From IMG/VR virus record IMGVR_UViG_3300009103_000087, positions 1-35,957 of that record: 35,957 nucleotides of DNA; one strand, written 5' to 3'. The position numbers and the translations under genes were made by a program. This stretch comes from a virus. The notes beneath the pieces are model-generated. The model did no database searches. It was not told the origin of the DNA and worked only from the letters and a program-made list of their open reading frames with translations. Shown here in pieces: positions 19,601 through 26,444 of the stretch. Numbering within the stretch: position 1 is the stretch's first letter; each line of letters opens with the position of its first letter.

Positions 19601-22600
19601 GAGACAGAGAGAAGGTAAAATGGGCGCTATAGTTACTGGACTAGGCATAGGACCGGGCGCAAAGGATGAGGTGATGGACAAATTAAAGAAGGCGAGCTCG
19701 GTTGAAGAGGTGACAAAAATCATAAAAGACGCGGATGGAGAAGTCTCAGATAAACAAAAAGTCACTCTAGAGCAACTTGAAGGCGAAATACAAGAACATA
19801 AAGCTCAGAAAAAAGTCTTAGAAGAAATTACGGCCATTTATAATCGGAAAAAGGCTACCGCTGCCGCCGCCGCGGCTGAAGAAGAAGAAAAACTGAAAGT
19901 AGAAAGAAAAGCTCTAGAAAAGGAAGCAAGCGGTAAGATCGGCCAAGCTCTAGAGCTAAAAACTCCCGAAGCGAAAAGAGCATTCAATAAAGAGATTAGA
20001 AATATGGATTGGAAAAAGCTTTCTGAGCTAAATACATATTTCGATGAACAGGAAGCAGGCGTTTTACACGCACTGTATCCGGGCTCGAAGGACCTAGAGG
20101 AAGCTTTATCTCCTACAGGAGGCTTACTCGGAGAAGGGAGTGCGGCTAAGAGGAAAACAGTCAAAGAGATGATGGCGGAGAGAACAAGGCAAGCCGCAGG
20201 AAGAACTGCGAATTTATTTGGAGATAATATATTTAGTTACGATGCAGAACTTCAAAAGGCTGGCTTTAAGGAAAGATATACAAATCCAATGCTTCCCGGA
20301 CAGAATAATGCTTTTAAAAATGCAAAAATAGATGACCCGTTTCAAATCCGCGCTGGAGCAGAAGTCACTTTCATGGATGACAAGGGTATTATAGAAAGCA
20401 TTAGAGACAGATACGCTACAATTGGAGTTGGCGCTCAAGAGGCTAAAGCCCTTACGCAAGACGTGGCCAAGAAAGTTATTAAGGGGAGATTGGAAGCCTT
20501 CAAACTATTTAAAAATTCAGACTTAAGTTATAGTCAATATATAGTTAAGTTAGCGGGAGCTGAACTGGAAATGTTTAGAACAGATGCTGCATCCGGGAAA
20601 ATAAGCCAAGCAGACTTAGCCGGTAAGTTAAAGGCTCAAGTAGATAAAGAGTTAGGAGAAGGGTTAAATGTCGATCATTTATTCGCTCAGTACTTGCACG
20701 CCAACATGTCCATGAATAAGAAAGACTATGATAATTTAGCTCGCACAGTTGCAGAGTCAATGGCTTCAGGATTGATGGGACATAAAGGCGGTGGAATTCA
20801 TTCTGCTCAATTAGTTCAAGATAAGAGTAAAAAAATCGTAGACCGTGTGAAGGGCCTTGAATTAGGTAAAAGTCAAACAACGGCTTATACTAATGCTCTA
20901 GGAACATTCGAAACATTCCAAATGAATTTTAACCTAGGCTTAGGGGGCAGAGCACAGATGCTTGCTGCTTTAAATACGAAACTTCAATCTGCTCTTCAGA
21001 ACACTAGGGGAACAGATGGCGAGATAGAAAAAGCTTACGATGAATACATAGAAGCTTTAACTACTGGCTTAAGGCCTCAAGATAAAATTATGGAACGTAA
21101 GGGCATAATGGATTCTACGGGTAAGAAGGTGGGGAGAGATCAGATAAAAACTTTAGATTCGAAAGTTGAAAGTATAGTAAACAAATACGAAGGTCAGGCC
21201 GCGGCTGGCCTGATAACAGAGGAAGGCCGGACAACTCTACAAAATGCTGAAAGCATACTTGAGGCTACAAAGCTAGCTAACGAAAAAGACTTAGTCTCTA
21301 CGGCCGCTATGACCACCGCAAGAAAGAATTTTTTAGACGCCTTACTTAAGCATGGATCAGATCAGACGGCGGTTGCTGATGCTTATAGGAATTACGCCGC
21401 GTCTGTGGCCGCTAAATTTAAACCGCAAGATTTAACCGGTATTAGCGCACAAGTTACGGGGCAATTTGGTCAAGAAATGATGGGACCAGACGCAGGCACT
21501 TTTGGCGCAACCTCGCAAGCTATAACCGAGAAGTATAATAAGGCGTTCGGGAAGGGACAAATATCGAAAGCAGCAGTACCAAGATTAGCAAAAGCCGAAG
21601 GGGCGCTCAAAGCTGCTGAAAGTAAAGCTAAAGCAGGAGTCTTAACTGCGGAACAATTAACGGGCGCTTATTTGAAATTTCTAAATACTCTCAATTCTGA
21701 AACTAATAAGCTTACTGAGGTTCAAGCGGCTTATGAGAAATATACAGCGAGCTTAGGTGAGAAAAAGGGCGGGAAGGATTTGATCACAAGCAGAACCAAA
21801 GTCCTTGAGGCTACGAGAAAAGGCGCCACAAGAGGCGGTCAAGCTGGATTAGTTGAGGAAGTCGAGTCAATAACCAAAGCCAATCAGAGACTTTTCAATA
21901 GAGGAAAATTAACCGGTGAAAGCTTAGAAGCTTTAAATAAAGCAGAAAGTCAGTATCATAATGCTCAAACCAATTGGGCAAACGGTTTATCGAGCACTGC
22001 GGCGTTGATGGCTGCAGCATCTAAGAATCTTCAAGCGGCTGTCGCTTCCGGCAACACTGGTAAAATAAAAAAAGCATTAAATGAATACATATCGAAATTA
22101 GATACAGAGCTTAAGCCTCAAGACTATCTTGAAAAAGCTGGTAAATTCATTCAAAAAAATCAAAACAAAGTAGGAAAAGGTAATAGAGAAGACTTCGCTA
22201 AGGATTTGAAAAAAACATCAGACAAGTACGAAAAGTTAGTTGATGAAGGGTTATTGACCGAGCAGGATGGTCAAATTATTTCTCAAGCTTTAGCAGACTT
22301 TGGCGCAGCTCAACAAAACTTCAAAGACGGTTTGATTTCTCAATCGCAACTTTTGAAAAGTGCTGAAAATCAATTATCAAAAATCTCTGGCACAAGCGGA
22401 AGCGCTGAAATCAAAAAAGCCATGAAAGACTATATGAAGGCGTCAACTGAGCCTATCGACGCCTTGTCCACCTTACAAGAGACCGGCAAAGATCTGGGGT
22501 CCTTGGGCGGGGGGATACTGGGTAAAGATCTGGGCAAATTCAAAAAGCAACTTCAAGGCATAAACCAGTCTTACAACGACTCGGTCAATGATGGTACCCT

Positions 22601-24839
22601 TACTAGACAAAACGCTAAGACTTTAAAGAAGGCAGCTAAAGACTTCGCTCTCTCTGAATATGAATTTGGTAAAGAGATGAGAGGTTCAGCGGATCACATT
22701 AGCGCAGCTAAATCTCTGCTTGAGAAGCATTTAAAAGTAGGCAGCAAAAAAACAGAGCAGTCTTTGAAAAAGTATTTAAAAGCTATTGATGGAGCCACGA
22801 CCCCTTTAGATGTAAAGCAGTTTAATATAGGTCAAATCACAAAATTTGCAGAACAATTAACTAAGGCGGAAAGAAGAAAATTCCGCAGAAGCTTAAATGG
22901 AAAAGATTTCAAAGAGATAAGAGCTTCTAGGGAGCGTGGAGAAATATCAAGAAAGGAAGAGAAAGATATATCAAGTAAGCTGGGTGAAATCAAAAAGTTA
23001 GAAGCCGAGGGCGCCCCTCTTGAAGAAATAAGAAAAGCTTGGGACGATTACTACAAATTGAGAGGAAGGGCATATGATTCAGAGACTGAATTTATAAAAG
23101 GTCTGGCAAATTTTTATAGATTGAGCGGTCAAGGCGACATTAAAGAGGTAATGGACACCACTAGAAGGGGTATTGTGAATCAATCTAGAGGAGACTTCTC
23201 TGACCTTGATGAGGCCCAAGGGTTCAATCAGAACTTAATCGACTATCAAAACGAATTAAGGACTATAGCTGCAGAAAGAGGAGCAACCGAAAACGATCTT
23301 AAAGATGCCCTTAAGGCTGAAGCCGAATATCAAAAAATGATTATTGACTTTAACAAAGGCAAGATCCAGTCTAAAGATAGGATAGCTGGTGCTGACGCAG
23401 CACTAAAGGCTAAGAGAGCAGCAGGGAAGGACACGGCGGACGATTTCCTTGACGCTATGCAGGCAAGATTTTCATACGGCAAAAGAGAGGCGATTCAAGC
23501 TATACAAGACACTGTGTTAAATATGATCGATACTTTTGAAAGCGAATTAAATGACGCTTTATTTAACGCTATTTCGGGAGCTAAAGACGCCAAAGAAGCC
23601 TTTAAAGACATGGCTGACGCCATGCTTGATGAAATAACTAGAATGAGTATAGAAGCGACCACTAGGGCTGTTATAGGAAGCTTAGGGATACCGGGTATGG
23701 CAAGGGGTGGATTGGTAACGGGTGGATCAGGAGTTAAAGATGATGTTCCTAGGCTGTTACAGGGGGGAGAATTCGTAATAAAGAAAGATTCTGTGGATAA
23801 GTTTGGACCGGGATTATTTAAAGCTCTAAATGAACAAAATGTTGCCCAGTTTAGTGAGGGGGGGGTTGCTAGCTCTTTAGAGACCCCTTTGCAACGAAGT
23901 ATGAGGAGTAAGGGTATTGGAATAGGGATGGAGAAGGTGGAGCATGTCCCTGATCCTCAAGGAGGACTAAGTAGTATTTCTGACACTAAAGGCGGAGGCT
24001 CTGGATTTACCTTGAGAAACGCTTTTGTTTTCGATGACGATAAAAGGCCTACGGGTGGGGTTCTTGAAGTAGATTCAAGGTTAAGTAGAAGAGCTTTAAT
24101 GGATCCAGATAACCCGAGGAATAAAGTAAGGATGGATAAAGAAAAAGCTTTGGTAGATTATACGGAACAAAGAATGCAAGACTGGGAAGATTATCAAGAG
24201 GCTATGCAAGATTATTATGATAAAAGAAAAAATCGGTGGAGAATGGCTGGGTGGAATATAGCTATGCAATTAGGCTTAAATTATATGAAAGGCGATAGGG
24301 GTGGTGCTAAAAATAAGGGAGAGGGTCGCTTGCATGGAGCATGGGACTGGGTTAATGATAAAATAAATAAAAAGGACAATGAACCTTTCCCGGGTGGACA
24401 ACAGCCGCAAAGAAGAGCTCAAGGAGGCTTTATTCCGTTTGCAAACGGAGGTCTTAGCTCTGATAAAATACCAGCTATGTTAACCGCTGGTGAATATATA
24501 ATGAGTAGAGAGTCCGTAGAGAAATATGGTATCGACACAATGCGTAAGTTAAACCAAGGACAAGTAGGGGGGTATGCTAAAGGAGGTTTAGTAAATGAAG
24601 GAGGTCCGTCTAGTAGTGGAGCGAGTGGTTTATCTGGCTCTGTAGCAGGAACTAATAACGTTAACATTACAGTAAATGTTGATAGCACGGGCAAGGCTGA
24701 TAGTCAGTTATCTTCTCAGGGGAGTGCGGCTTCCGAATCCGAGCAATCTAAGAATATGGCTAGGCAAATAGAAACAGCAGTTGTGGGGGTGTTGTTACAA
24801 CAGCAGAAACAAGGCGGTATGCTTAGAAAAACTAGGTAA
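10629..24839 (+). CDS. Tail tape measure protein, giant (4736 residues)
   Basis: This protein sets tail length and is ejected with the DNA. Residues about 50-370 are the TP901-type tape measure core (AALADINVILGASSTNL, LARQGLSMEETL, TSVQQITARGGAVIGNSLKSI split across the helix). Hydrophobic segments lie near 413-447, 1857-1872 and 1891-1928 (AMFGPWGAAAGAVVGA). Residues 550-1340 are a non-coiled insert with five GGxxP(N/S)F(S/A) motifs and two nuclease-like segments. Long coiled coils fill about 1350-1800 and most of 1950-3300. Residues 3406-4295 are eight tandem repeats of about 115 residues. Near the C-terminus are two copies of the classic tape measure motif GGxxxxxKDDVPRLLxGGEFVI (about 4360 and 4607). 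A strong AAGGAATAAGGA site precedes the ATG. At about 0.15 nm per residue the full length would give a tail near 700 nm. The family call is secure; the role of the insert is unknown. Confidence 0.95.
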   Translation: MAESASVRVRAELDSRPAEKTLARFVKKAESVDVRLSLKDKNFTQPLGRITGAADEFNKSLAASNARVVAFAASAGLMYSVQRALVSVTKSAIEVEAALADINVILGASSTNLAKFGDQLFKIAGQTGQAFQTVTVAATELARQGLSMEETLRRTKDAMILTRLAGMDAASAVDALTASINSFNKAAITSTEIVNKMATVDAAFAVSTNDLADALKRVGSSAIDAGVSFDQLMAMTTSVQQITARGGAVIGNSLKSIFTRIQRTEVLDQLQMLGVAVRDMKGNTLPAIQIMTQLAKTIDSLSSAQKANITELMGGVFQINVVKAALGDLGKEYSIYQNALKVSTDATDAATKRNEKLNETLSALVNKTFQNVKKAGAEIGKLTIAPALEGVLDKVNSALEKFDPKDSESTGNKIARGILEGIGNFIKGPGLIIGLAVIGKLLQQFGKFASDSFKEFFNINEAAKKRLAMEKFINQELSHNEDLTQAILSGELKVADAEKIILKGLEARVLQQEKLNRLIKEASYGLSRRGAHAALVDPTEGTYAVKPPKRSGGHVPNFSQIDIQALVKEELTSASYAKSGTKAVIDTLPGLGLHVRNTEESISYAPGMRSPFINPPIDSPEGRTHREKSIRQTGIDPYQLSSSSGLPGFAKANKKKPTPKIKDLRSSNKSKGVLLPEFGRNDTNLTFQSSLAQVFPDTKSLERQKWAEKGFTGFKMTGVKAARLREKSSASFDTLLDSNFDPAIQGLGSSIVGTNKGKLPKKTTGKFSDYFDKKAWPQTKGRIFEAALNYVAVNMSAKAQMNNRLAEIKNLTGGETWDFPDIKNQLASLYKIQPAGNWDAKSNIDQGTQASIIKKTLNTKYQGKTIPNKSAGSIPNFSLGQKVMGINTIQAKNAIERFRSGEISQAQGLVTQINSSRSLSSAEKSTLKEEINAIRRQKKNAKNPKGLTIDGTNLGSMLVPRVGSSQGTGLAKPKIDKDNTLLRQYLSKNYQAKTGLNFDKLPEEAKKKVISSTKASFPVLAPSRGNNVNIVDDVATAIEKETRSFVASMKGGSEAKKANVLNNLSTHQSSISSAAGAVFESGIKSAFDLEIGKTNDRFDVSTSAGLKEAFPIETPYGEFKIDDNSPLRQDMAAKILRQKIQMGIASGGHVPNFASPQSLTTPPPPYTREETERLIKLWTSGKANRFDPNDLWESMPRNRRGPEVDPITGLPVSLKSPTHSARLQRGYQGNPAFGFGLSPWSGGAVEPRVNPRTGLPYAGGFIPSFSKKDTNRMRESKQAGVPYSQTYLSFVDTSKYAGPVIGNRKDEPTYQALIKAVRSHPDPKNAGMAAGGYIPSFADAADAPAPLPIKKMNLDDLGSEPLKRVKTLESKLKGFVARLEKMNETTGGLSPEVNEAVEEAKGALSFVQKTGKKLGELGGKIQELEDELKPLETDLDEANLSIQGSNTHLEGLRGELEQFKAELGQTEDGVTLAREDLKASNNAISSLPNLEDGYKNLKTKEEEKLQELRAAEQAAGKQERKNLVNKRAVIQGDFDEEGMRHGQPDRVGYTKSVLGELGANAGQAGGRSSIKTLTEGVGASKTGQLDLKAQDALAITLQKQRNAAIMGQHDEAQKIEDEFRLTHKISEKHTHTQDALDKVFQKNLDAGTTIGNKAEEEAALWDKTTQAKKAEYETAKDKTKLAEGEYKEAKRLKGLRGKREKALDKATRAEEKAADQVTLTNRKISEGNQERDKQKRKQKDINNKIDKVNKELDDEVKAQAAKTKEVEEGVDKAKKVNDSTGKVEKGLQKEAEGRKNQSFGAGSYNPWSQQGKRYKSLKVAAGGDTDALAALGLTQGQAQGELAGAKEQRQQAIQGKAMLASMALPMVTSMAAQHFEEGTEEGARGKAGAEAIGQAGSMAAMGAMFGPWGAAAGAVVGATMGIIDVLGKWEDKTYEFNTAAETAEEKLTKFNNASQTYLKSLTEFNEVMTSTSGEIDGNKADKFRKNLSEALLSIPSEYRFQLSKAQGNVERIQEIFAEIQADLQRDANTRRAQADLATEIEERIPRGKGKMFKGKESDSDQKKVFEMIKSTLDMSRFYGEEGEKLGAKLRNASKKIASDFSGFKAVLKEAGADAKTLELLDDMLEGGASNITLLGDEFENFGSDAALASRAGDNLTSSILAYRRRMEAVKEEQDRWNSIMDESKERVKRLASVLLDRLKFIDNMRNQRAAHARGMAMTEIKGRQQVAQPFIDNIQKVDLGASVQRADMQNKQVNSLEKLNSSIKIGLIGTINDKFEKLTTSTERITENASEDQNLTNNELQKQNKTLTGYRDALIKAVTSASGGGDTFHEIAASMKEIIKKAEVTGSARAALESDLLAVVEKGNHDLALMSDAHKNELETQRLSAQYQKETAINTKQMAQLGTIGGMMAGPDFSKINKVFEDAALSSFRANSDQEGSRSSLNILDLLRNFAGTSGAALPASMRANAVEGVKSNLSTKVARIRSGMESTGQMTPELQEELDQLNNNLDEIAETKVAAQLKDVPTHLQTIADKISSLTDKTVNEASMEQAVAAALTSVMGGSSKHIVDPLVRIESILNFQRGINEIKQVQNNVADALKAQQQLAGNIETSMSEVGSMAIDLAKNVPDSILDATVGMNIKQIRGLIDNEGQGFTQDAEGLAKQKGALQKLMNVVIKLDGTITRGKVFDTDWGLNSPDLVAEREDAKIIGGNTSAISRTGQGSMLHKQIVDLKANQEKFESDTRSGKYDEAFNEGMNLTKISALKRHMYGAGPISDVIRITKEHLRMNKEFGFKGPGEGPRVDHQLIEKFINKLVTSSASLKGDEKLDFGAVWGLLREADQEWVNQKGPRYGMAFNQSDGGNLTNQKKVVNAALLALATYAENQKSGASIDHSGSWSDQSGRRKTVREEVRNQMNATMQGLQQRADDPLQTGRKHQVLPTFDQLTGEGGLLDKQLVKNQEVESAQAEMRRLMAQLTKRSTAEQVNMMRDRYAGEMRQREGKMGAIVTGLGIGPGAKDEVMDKLKKASSVEEVTKIIKDADGEVSDKQKVTLEQLEGEIQEHKAQKKVLEEITAIYNRKKATAAAAAAEEEEKLKVERKALEKEASGKIGQALELKTPEAKRAFNKEIRNMDWKKLSELNTYFDEQEAGVLHALYPGSKDLEEALSPTGGLLGEGSAAKRKTVKEMMAERTRQAAGRTANLFGDNIFSYDAELQKAGFKERYTNPMLPGQNNAFKNAKIDDPFQIRAGAEVTFMDDKGIIESIRDRYATIGVGAQEAKALTQDVAKKVIKGRLEAFKLFKNSDLSYSQYIVKLAGAELEMFRTDAASGKISQADLAGKLKAQVDKELGEGLNVDHLFAQYLHANMSMNKKDYDNLARTVAESMASGLMGHKGGGIHSAQLVQDKSKKIVDRVKGLELGKSQTTAYTNALGTFETFQMNFNLGLGGRAQMLAALNTKLQSALQNTRGTDGEIEKAYDEYIEALTTGLRPQDKIMERKGIMDSTGKKVGRDQIKTLDSKVESIVNKYEGQAAAGLITEEGRTTLQNAESILEATKLANEKDLVSTAAMTTARKNFLDALLKHGSDQTAVADAYRNYAASVAAKFKPQDLTGISAQVTGQFGQEMMGPDAGTFGATSQAITEKYNKAFGKGQISKAAVPRLAKAEGALKAAESKAKAGVLTAEQLTGAYLKFLNTLNSETNKLTEVQAAYEKYTASLGEKKGGKDLITSRTKVLEATRKGATRGGQAGLVEEVESITKANQRLFNRGKLTGESLEALNKAESQYHNAQTNWANGLSSTAALMAAASKNLQAAVASGNTGKIKKALNEYISKLDTELKPQDYLEKAGKFIQKNQNKVGKGNREDFAKDLKKTSDKYEKLVDEGLLTEQDGQIISQALADFGAAQQNFKDGLISQSQLLKSAENQLSKISGTSGSAEIKKAMKDYMKASTEPIDALSTLQETGKDLGSLGGGILGKDLGKFKKQLQGINQSYNDSVNDGTLTRQNAKTLKKAAKDFALSEYEFGKEMRGSADHISAAKSLLEKHLKVGSKKTEQSLKKYLKAIDGATTPLDVKQFNIGQITKFAEQLTKAERRKFRRSLNGKDFKEIRASRERGEISRKEEKDISSKLGEIKKLEAEGAPLEEIRKAWDDYYKLRGRAYDSETEFIKGLANFYRLSGQGDIKEVMDTTRRGIVNQSRGDFSDLDEAQGFNQNLIDYQNELRTIAAERGATENDLKDALKAEAEYQKMIIDFNKGKIQSKDRIAGADAALKAKRAAGKDTADDFLDAMQARFSYGKREAIQAIQDTVLNMIDTFESELNDALFNAISGAKDAKEAFKDMADAMLDEITRMSIEATTRAVIGSLGIPGMARGGLVTGGSGVKDDVPRLLQGGEFVIKKDSVDKFGPGLFKALNEQNVAQFSEGGVASSLETPLQRSMRSKGIGIGMEKVEHVPDPQGGLSSISDTKGGGSGFTLRNAFVFDDDKRPTGGVLEVDSRLSRRALMDPDNPRNKVRMDKEKALVDYTEQRMQDWEDYQEAMQDYYDKRKNRWRMAGWNIAMQLGLNYMKGDRGGAKNKGEGRLHGAWDWVNDKINKKDNEPFPGGQQPQRRAQGGFIPFANGGLSSDKIPAMLTAGEYIMSRESVEKYGIDTMRKLNQGQVGGYAKGGLVNEGGPSSSGASGLSGSVAGTNNVNITVNVDSTGKADSQLSSQGSAASESEQSKNMARQIETAVVGVLLQQQKQGGMLRKTR
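12951..13265 (+). other. Nuclease-fold-like segment A within the tape measure
   Basis: Tape-measure residues about 775-878 contain G781-x-x-F-E785, then W-D818-F-P, then W-D839-A-K841, followed by a helix and a GSIPNFS cap. The order E...D...(D/E)xK is that of PD-(D/E)XK nuclease-fold domains. The pattern is short and could arise by chance. What strengthens it is a second, parallel segment about 290 residues downstream. Activity is not shown. Confidence 0.3.
13836..14092 (+). other. Nuclease-fold-like segment B within the tape measure
   Basis: Tape-measure residues about 1070-1154 contain G1076-A-V-F-E1080, then F-D1099-V, then E1118-F-K1120, followed by a helix (RQDMAAKILRQKI) and a GGHVPNFA cap. 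It mirrors segment A in order and in the capping motif, suggesting duplication of one module. The ExK form is the canonical one. Confidence 0.3.
20844..23510 (+). repeat. Eight tandem ~115-residue repeats in the tape measure
   Basis: Aligned anchor residues fall at tape-measure positions 3406, 3519, 3635, 3751, 3866, 3981, 4096 and 4210, steps of 113, 116, 116, 115, 115, 115 and 114. Each unit reads (K)Yxx(6)GxLTxxxxxxLxxAExxxxxAxxxxxxGxLS, then a helix with A..L...L, then a K..L..Y helix, and several units end with PQD. Divergence between units is high at DNA level, so the repeat is visible only in protein. Confidence 0.85.
23706..24557 (+). repeat. Two copies of the C-terminal tape measure GEF/GEY motif
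   Basis: Copy 1 (23706-23835) encodes GGLVTGGSG, DDVPRLLQGGEFVIKKDSV, KFG and LFKALN. Copy 2 (24447-24557) encodes GGLSSDKIPAMLTAGEYIMS, RESVEKYG and MRKLNQ. This GG...VPxxLxxGEFVI...V.KYG...LN signature is widespread at tape measure C-termini and supports the call. Between the copies lies a charged helix of about 200 residues. Confidence 0.85.
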
Positions 24840-25677
24840 GTTTATTCTTTAATTCTTGAAGCTCTTTATCTATAGTCATCAAAGCTTGATTAAGTATAGC
24901 TTCATTTTTATTTATATCATCTCTAAGTAAGGGTAAATTTAGATTAGGAGTAAAGTCTGTTAAAATTCTATATTGTGCATTAATTTTATTATCTTTAAGG
25001 TAATTTGTTTCAAGTATTAATTCCCACTTAGTCGTTGAGACTTTTCCATTCTGAGTGTTAGGGGGTAGTGGGTGATTTAAAACTATAACAGTGCCTTTTT
25101 CAGAATATAATAAATTAGCTATGGACCTATCTTCGATTGTCCTTTTGTCAAGCATGTTGAAATTCACCTCTACTTCGGCTTTTCCAAAGACTTGTTTAGT
25201 TTCCGGAGCTTCTATATATATTCCATGGGTATCCACTTCTATATTAAGGATTCCTCCATTCTTATCAACTTCTGTGACTTTAAGTTGAGTGGGGATGTCT
25301 ACGTCATTGACTAAATCTTTTTTAGAGAGTCCTCCTTGAAGGGTAAGGATTTCCCCCTTTTTGAAGTCGGCGCCCTTTTTCTTGATAGATATTTCTGAGA
25401 CTTCGTACTCTTTGAATGTAAGCCTGATAGAGTCGTTCAAGCCGAGCTTAAGCCCTGTATTCTCGTGAATAAAGATTTTATCATTTTCGACCCTCTCGAA
25501 GTCTTTGATATAAAAGAAGTTTTCTTTATTTACTATTTTGTAAAAATTATCATCCTCGTCAAAAACAATAAAGCTTCCCTCTATTAAAGCCCCCCAATCC
25601 GCTTGGGAAGAAGCAATAACTTTATTAGTGTCTTTTAAAATAGAAGCCGTATATCCGAAATGTTTCCTTGTTGCCAT
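24832..25677 (-). CDS. Beta-rich accessory virion protein, last gene of the tip cassette
   Basis: A 281-residue protein. The N-terminus (ATRKHFGYTASIL) and alternating strands suggest a beta domain. Residues about 105-155 carry a KKGEILTLQGG / LKVTEVDKNGGILNIEV / GIYIEAPE pattern, a variant of the G-Y beta-repeat also seen in the next gene. The last 40 residues are a heptad-like helix (NEAILNQALMTIDKELQEL) that could trimerise. Ribosome site: ACAAGG before TTATG. The stop overlaps the 3' end of the tape measure gene by 8 bases on the other strand. Position after the J-like gene suggests a tip, side-fibre or baseplate-like part. Function unknown. Confidence 0.6.
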   Translation of the reverse strand: MATRKHFGYTASILKDTNKVIASSQADWGALIEGSFIVFDEDDNFYKIVNKENFFYIKDFERVENDKIFIHENTGLKLGLNDSIRLTFKEYEVSEISIKKKGADFKKGEILTLQGGLSKKDLVNDVDIPTQLKVTEVDKNGGILNIEVDTHGIYIEAPETKQVFGKAEVEVNFNMLDKRTIEDRSIANLLYSEKGTVIVLNHPLPPNTQNGKVSTTKWELILETNYLKDNKINAQYRILTDFTPNLNLPLLRDDINKNEAILNQALMTIDKELQELKNKLT

Positions 25678-25700
25678 AACCTTGTATATTTAATTTACAC
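25676..25700 (-). promoter_or_regulatory. GTGTAA leader element before the last tip-cassette gene
   Basis: On the minus strand GTGTAAATTAAATATACAAGG runs into the ATG at 25677 and overlaps the stop of the upstream gene. The GTGTAAA...ACAAGGTTA arrangement also precedes the first gene of this cassette, at 34308-34280. Confidence 0.35.
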
Positions 25701-26442
25701 TATTTGGTGGTAGATTTATGTTATTTTCGGGCAAAGCTGCGATAAGAATTGCCTGTTCCCCGCCTTCTTCATCTGGCGCCGAAACCGTAATTTTGGGTCG
25801 AAATACGTAAGAACTCCCCACTTGGGTAACTTTTACACTTTTTATAGATCCATCTTCTACCTCTGCTTCTGCTTCCATATTGAACCCTTTCTTTAAGGGG
25901 TGTCCGTTTGGCCCCTCTATTTCTATTGTCGGTGGGGAACTGTATCCTTTTCCGGGGTTGTCTATATAAACTTCAAATACGTTATCATAAACATTAAAAT
26001 TATTTATATCTTTAGTTTTTTTGAACTCGAAGTTCCTGACAAGATCTGGAATATCTCTTAAGTATTGTTTAATTTTTGCTATTCTTTTCTTACATAAAGA
26101 ACAATCTTCCTGCTCTAACAACTTAATTATCTCTATATCTAGTTTTTGTAAAAGTTTTAATCGAGAGCTTTTTAGTTTTTGTATTTTTTGCTCTATGAGG
26201 TGGGATTCTATTTTCACTTTACCTGTTTCTGGGTTATAGTAATCACCGAACGTCGCCAAGTCATCTTCCGTGTCGTTAAACCATAGGGTCTTGTGAACTG
26301 ACTCTTGAGAAAATTCTTTAAAGGATAGGCATTGTCTTACCGCTTCCTCTCTCTGAGTGCTAAAAGGAAAAGAGTAAGTAAGCTTCTCTCCAGATTTTAA
26401 TACAAAAATTAATATATTATGATTGTCTCTATTTTCGTTCAT
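25690..26442 (-). CDS. Virion or fibre-assembly protein with G-Y beta repeats
   Basis: A 250-residue protein in two parts. Residues about 85-135 have KLKSSRLKLLQKLDIEIIKL, a CSLC pair and KQYLRDIPDL. This layout, a helix starting R..LL..D and ending in a Q.LRDIPD-type motif, is common in small phage tail-fibre assembly or tail proteins (DUF4376-like), a resemblance only. Residues about 160-235 carry two beta units, IDNPGKGYSSPPTIEIEG and VTQVGSSYVFRPKITV, a repeat frequent in phage structural proteins. It starts 2 bases after the J-like stop and is cotranscribed with it. The likely role is as chaperone or partner of the J distal domain; this is inference. Confidence 0.5.
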   Translation of the reverse strand: MNENRDNHNILIFVLKSGEKLTYSFPFSTQREEAVRQCLSFKEFSQESVHKTLWFNDTEDDLATFGDYYNPETGKVKIESHLIEQKIQKLKSSRLKLLQKLDIEIIKLLEQEDCSLCKKRIAKIKQYLRDIPDLVRNFEFKKTKDINNFNVYDNVFEVYIDNPGKGYSSPPTIEIEGPNGHPLKKGFNMEAEAEVEDGSIKSVKVTQVGSSYVFRPKITVSAPDEEGGEQAILIAALPENNINLPPNSVN

Positions 26443-26444
26443 AA

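Noticed and set aside
19838-20880. Several antisense open frames opposite the tape measure gene
   Set aside because: All are short, lack ribosome sites and have compositions expected from the complement of Ala/Lys/Glu-rich coiled-coil codons.
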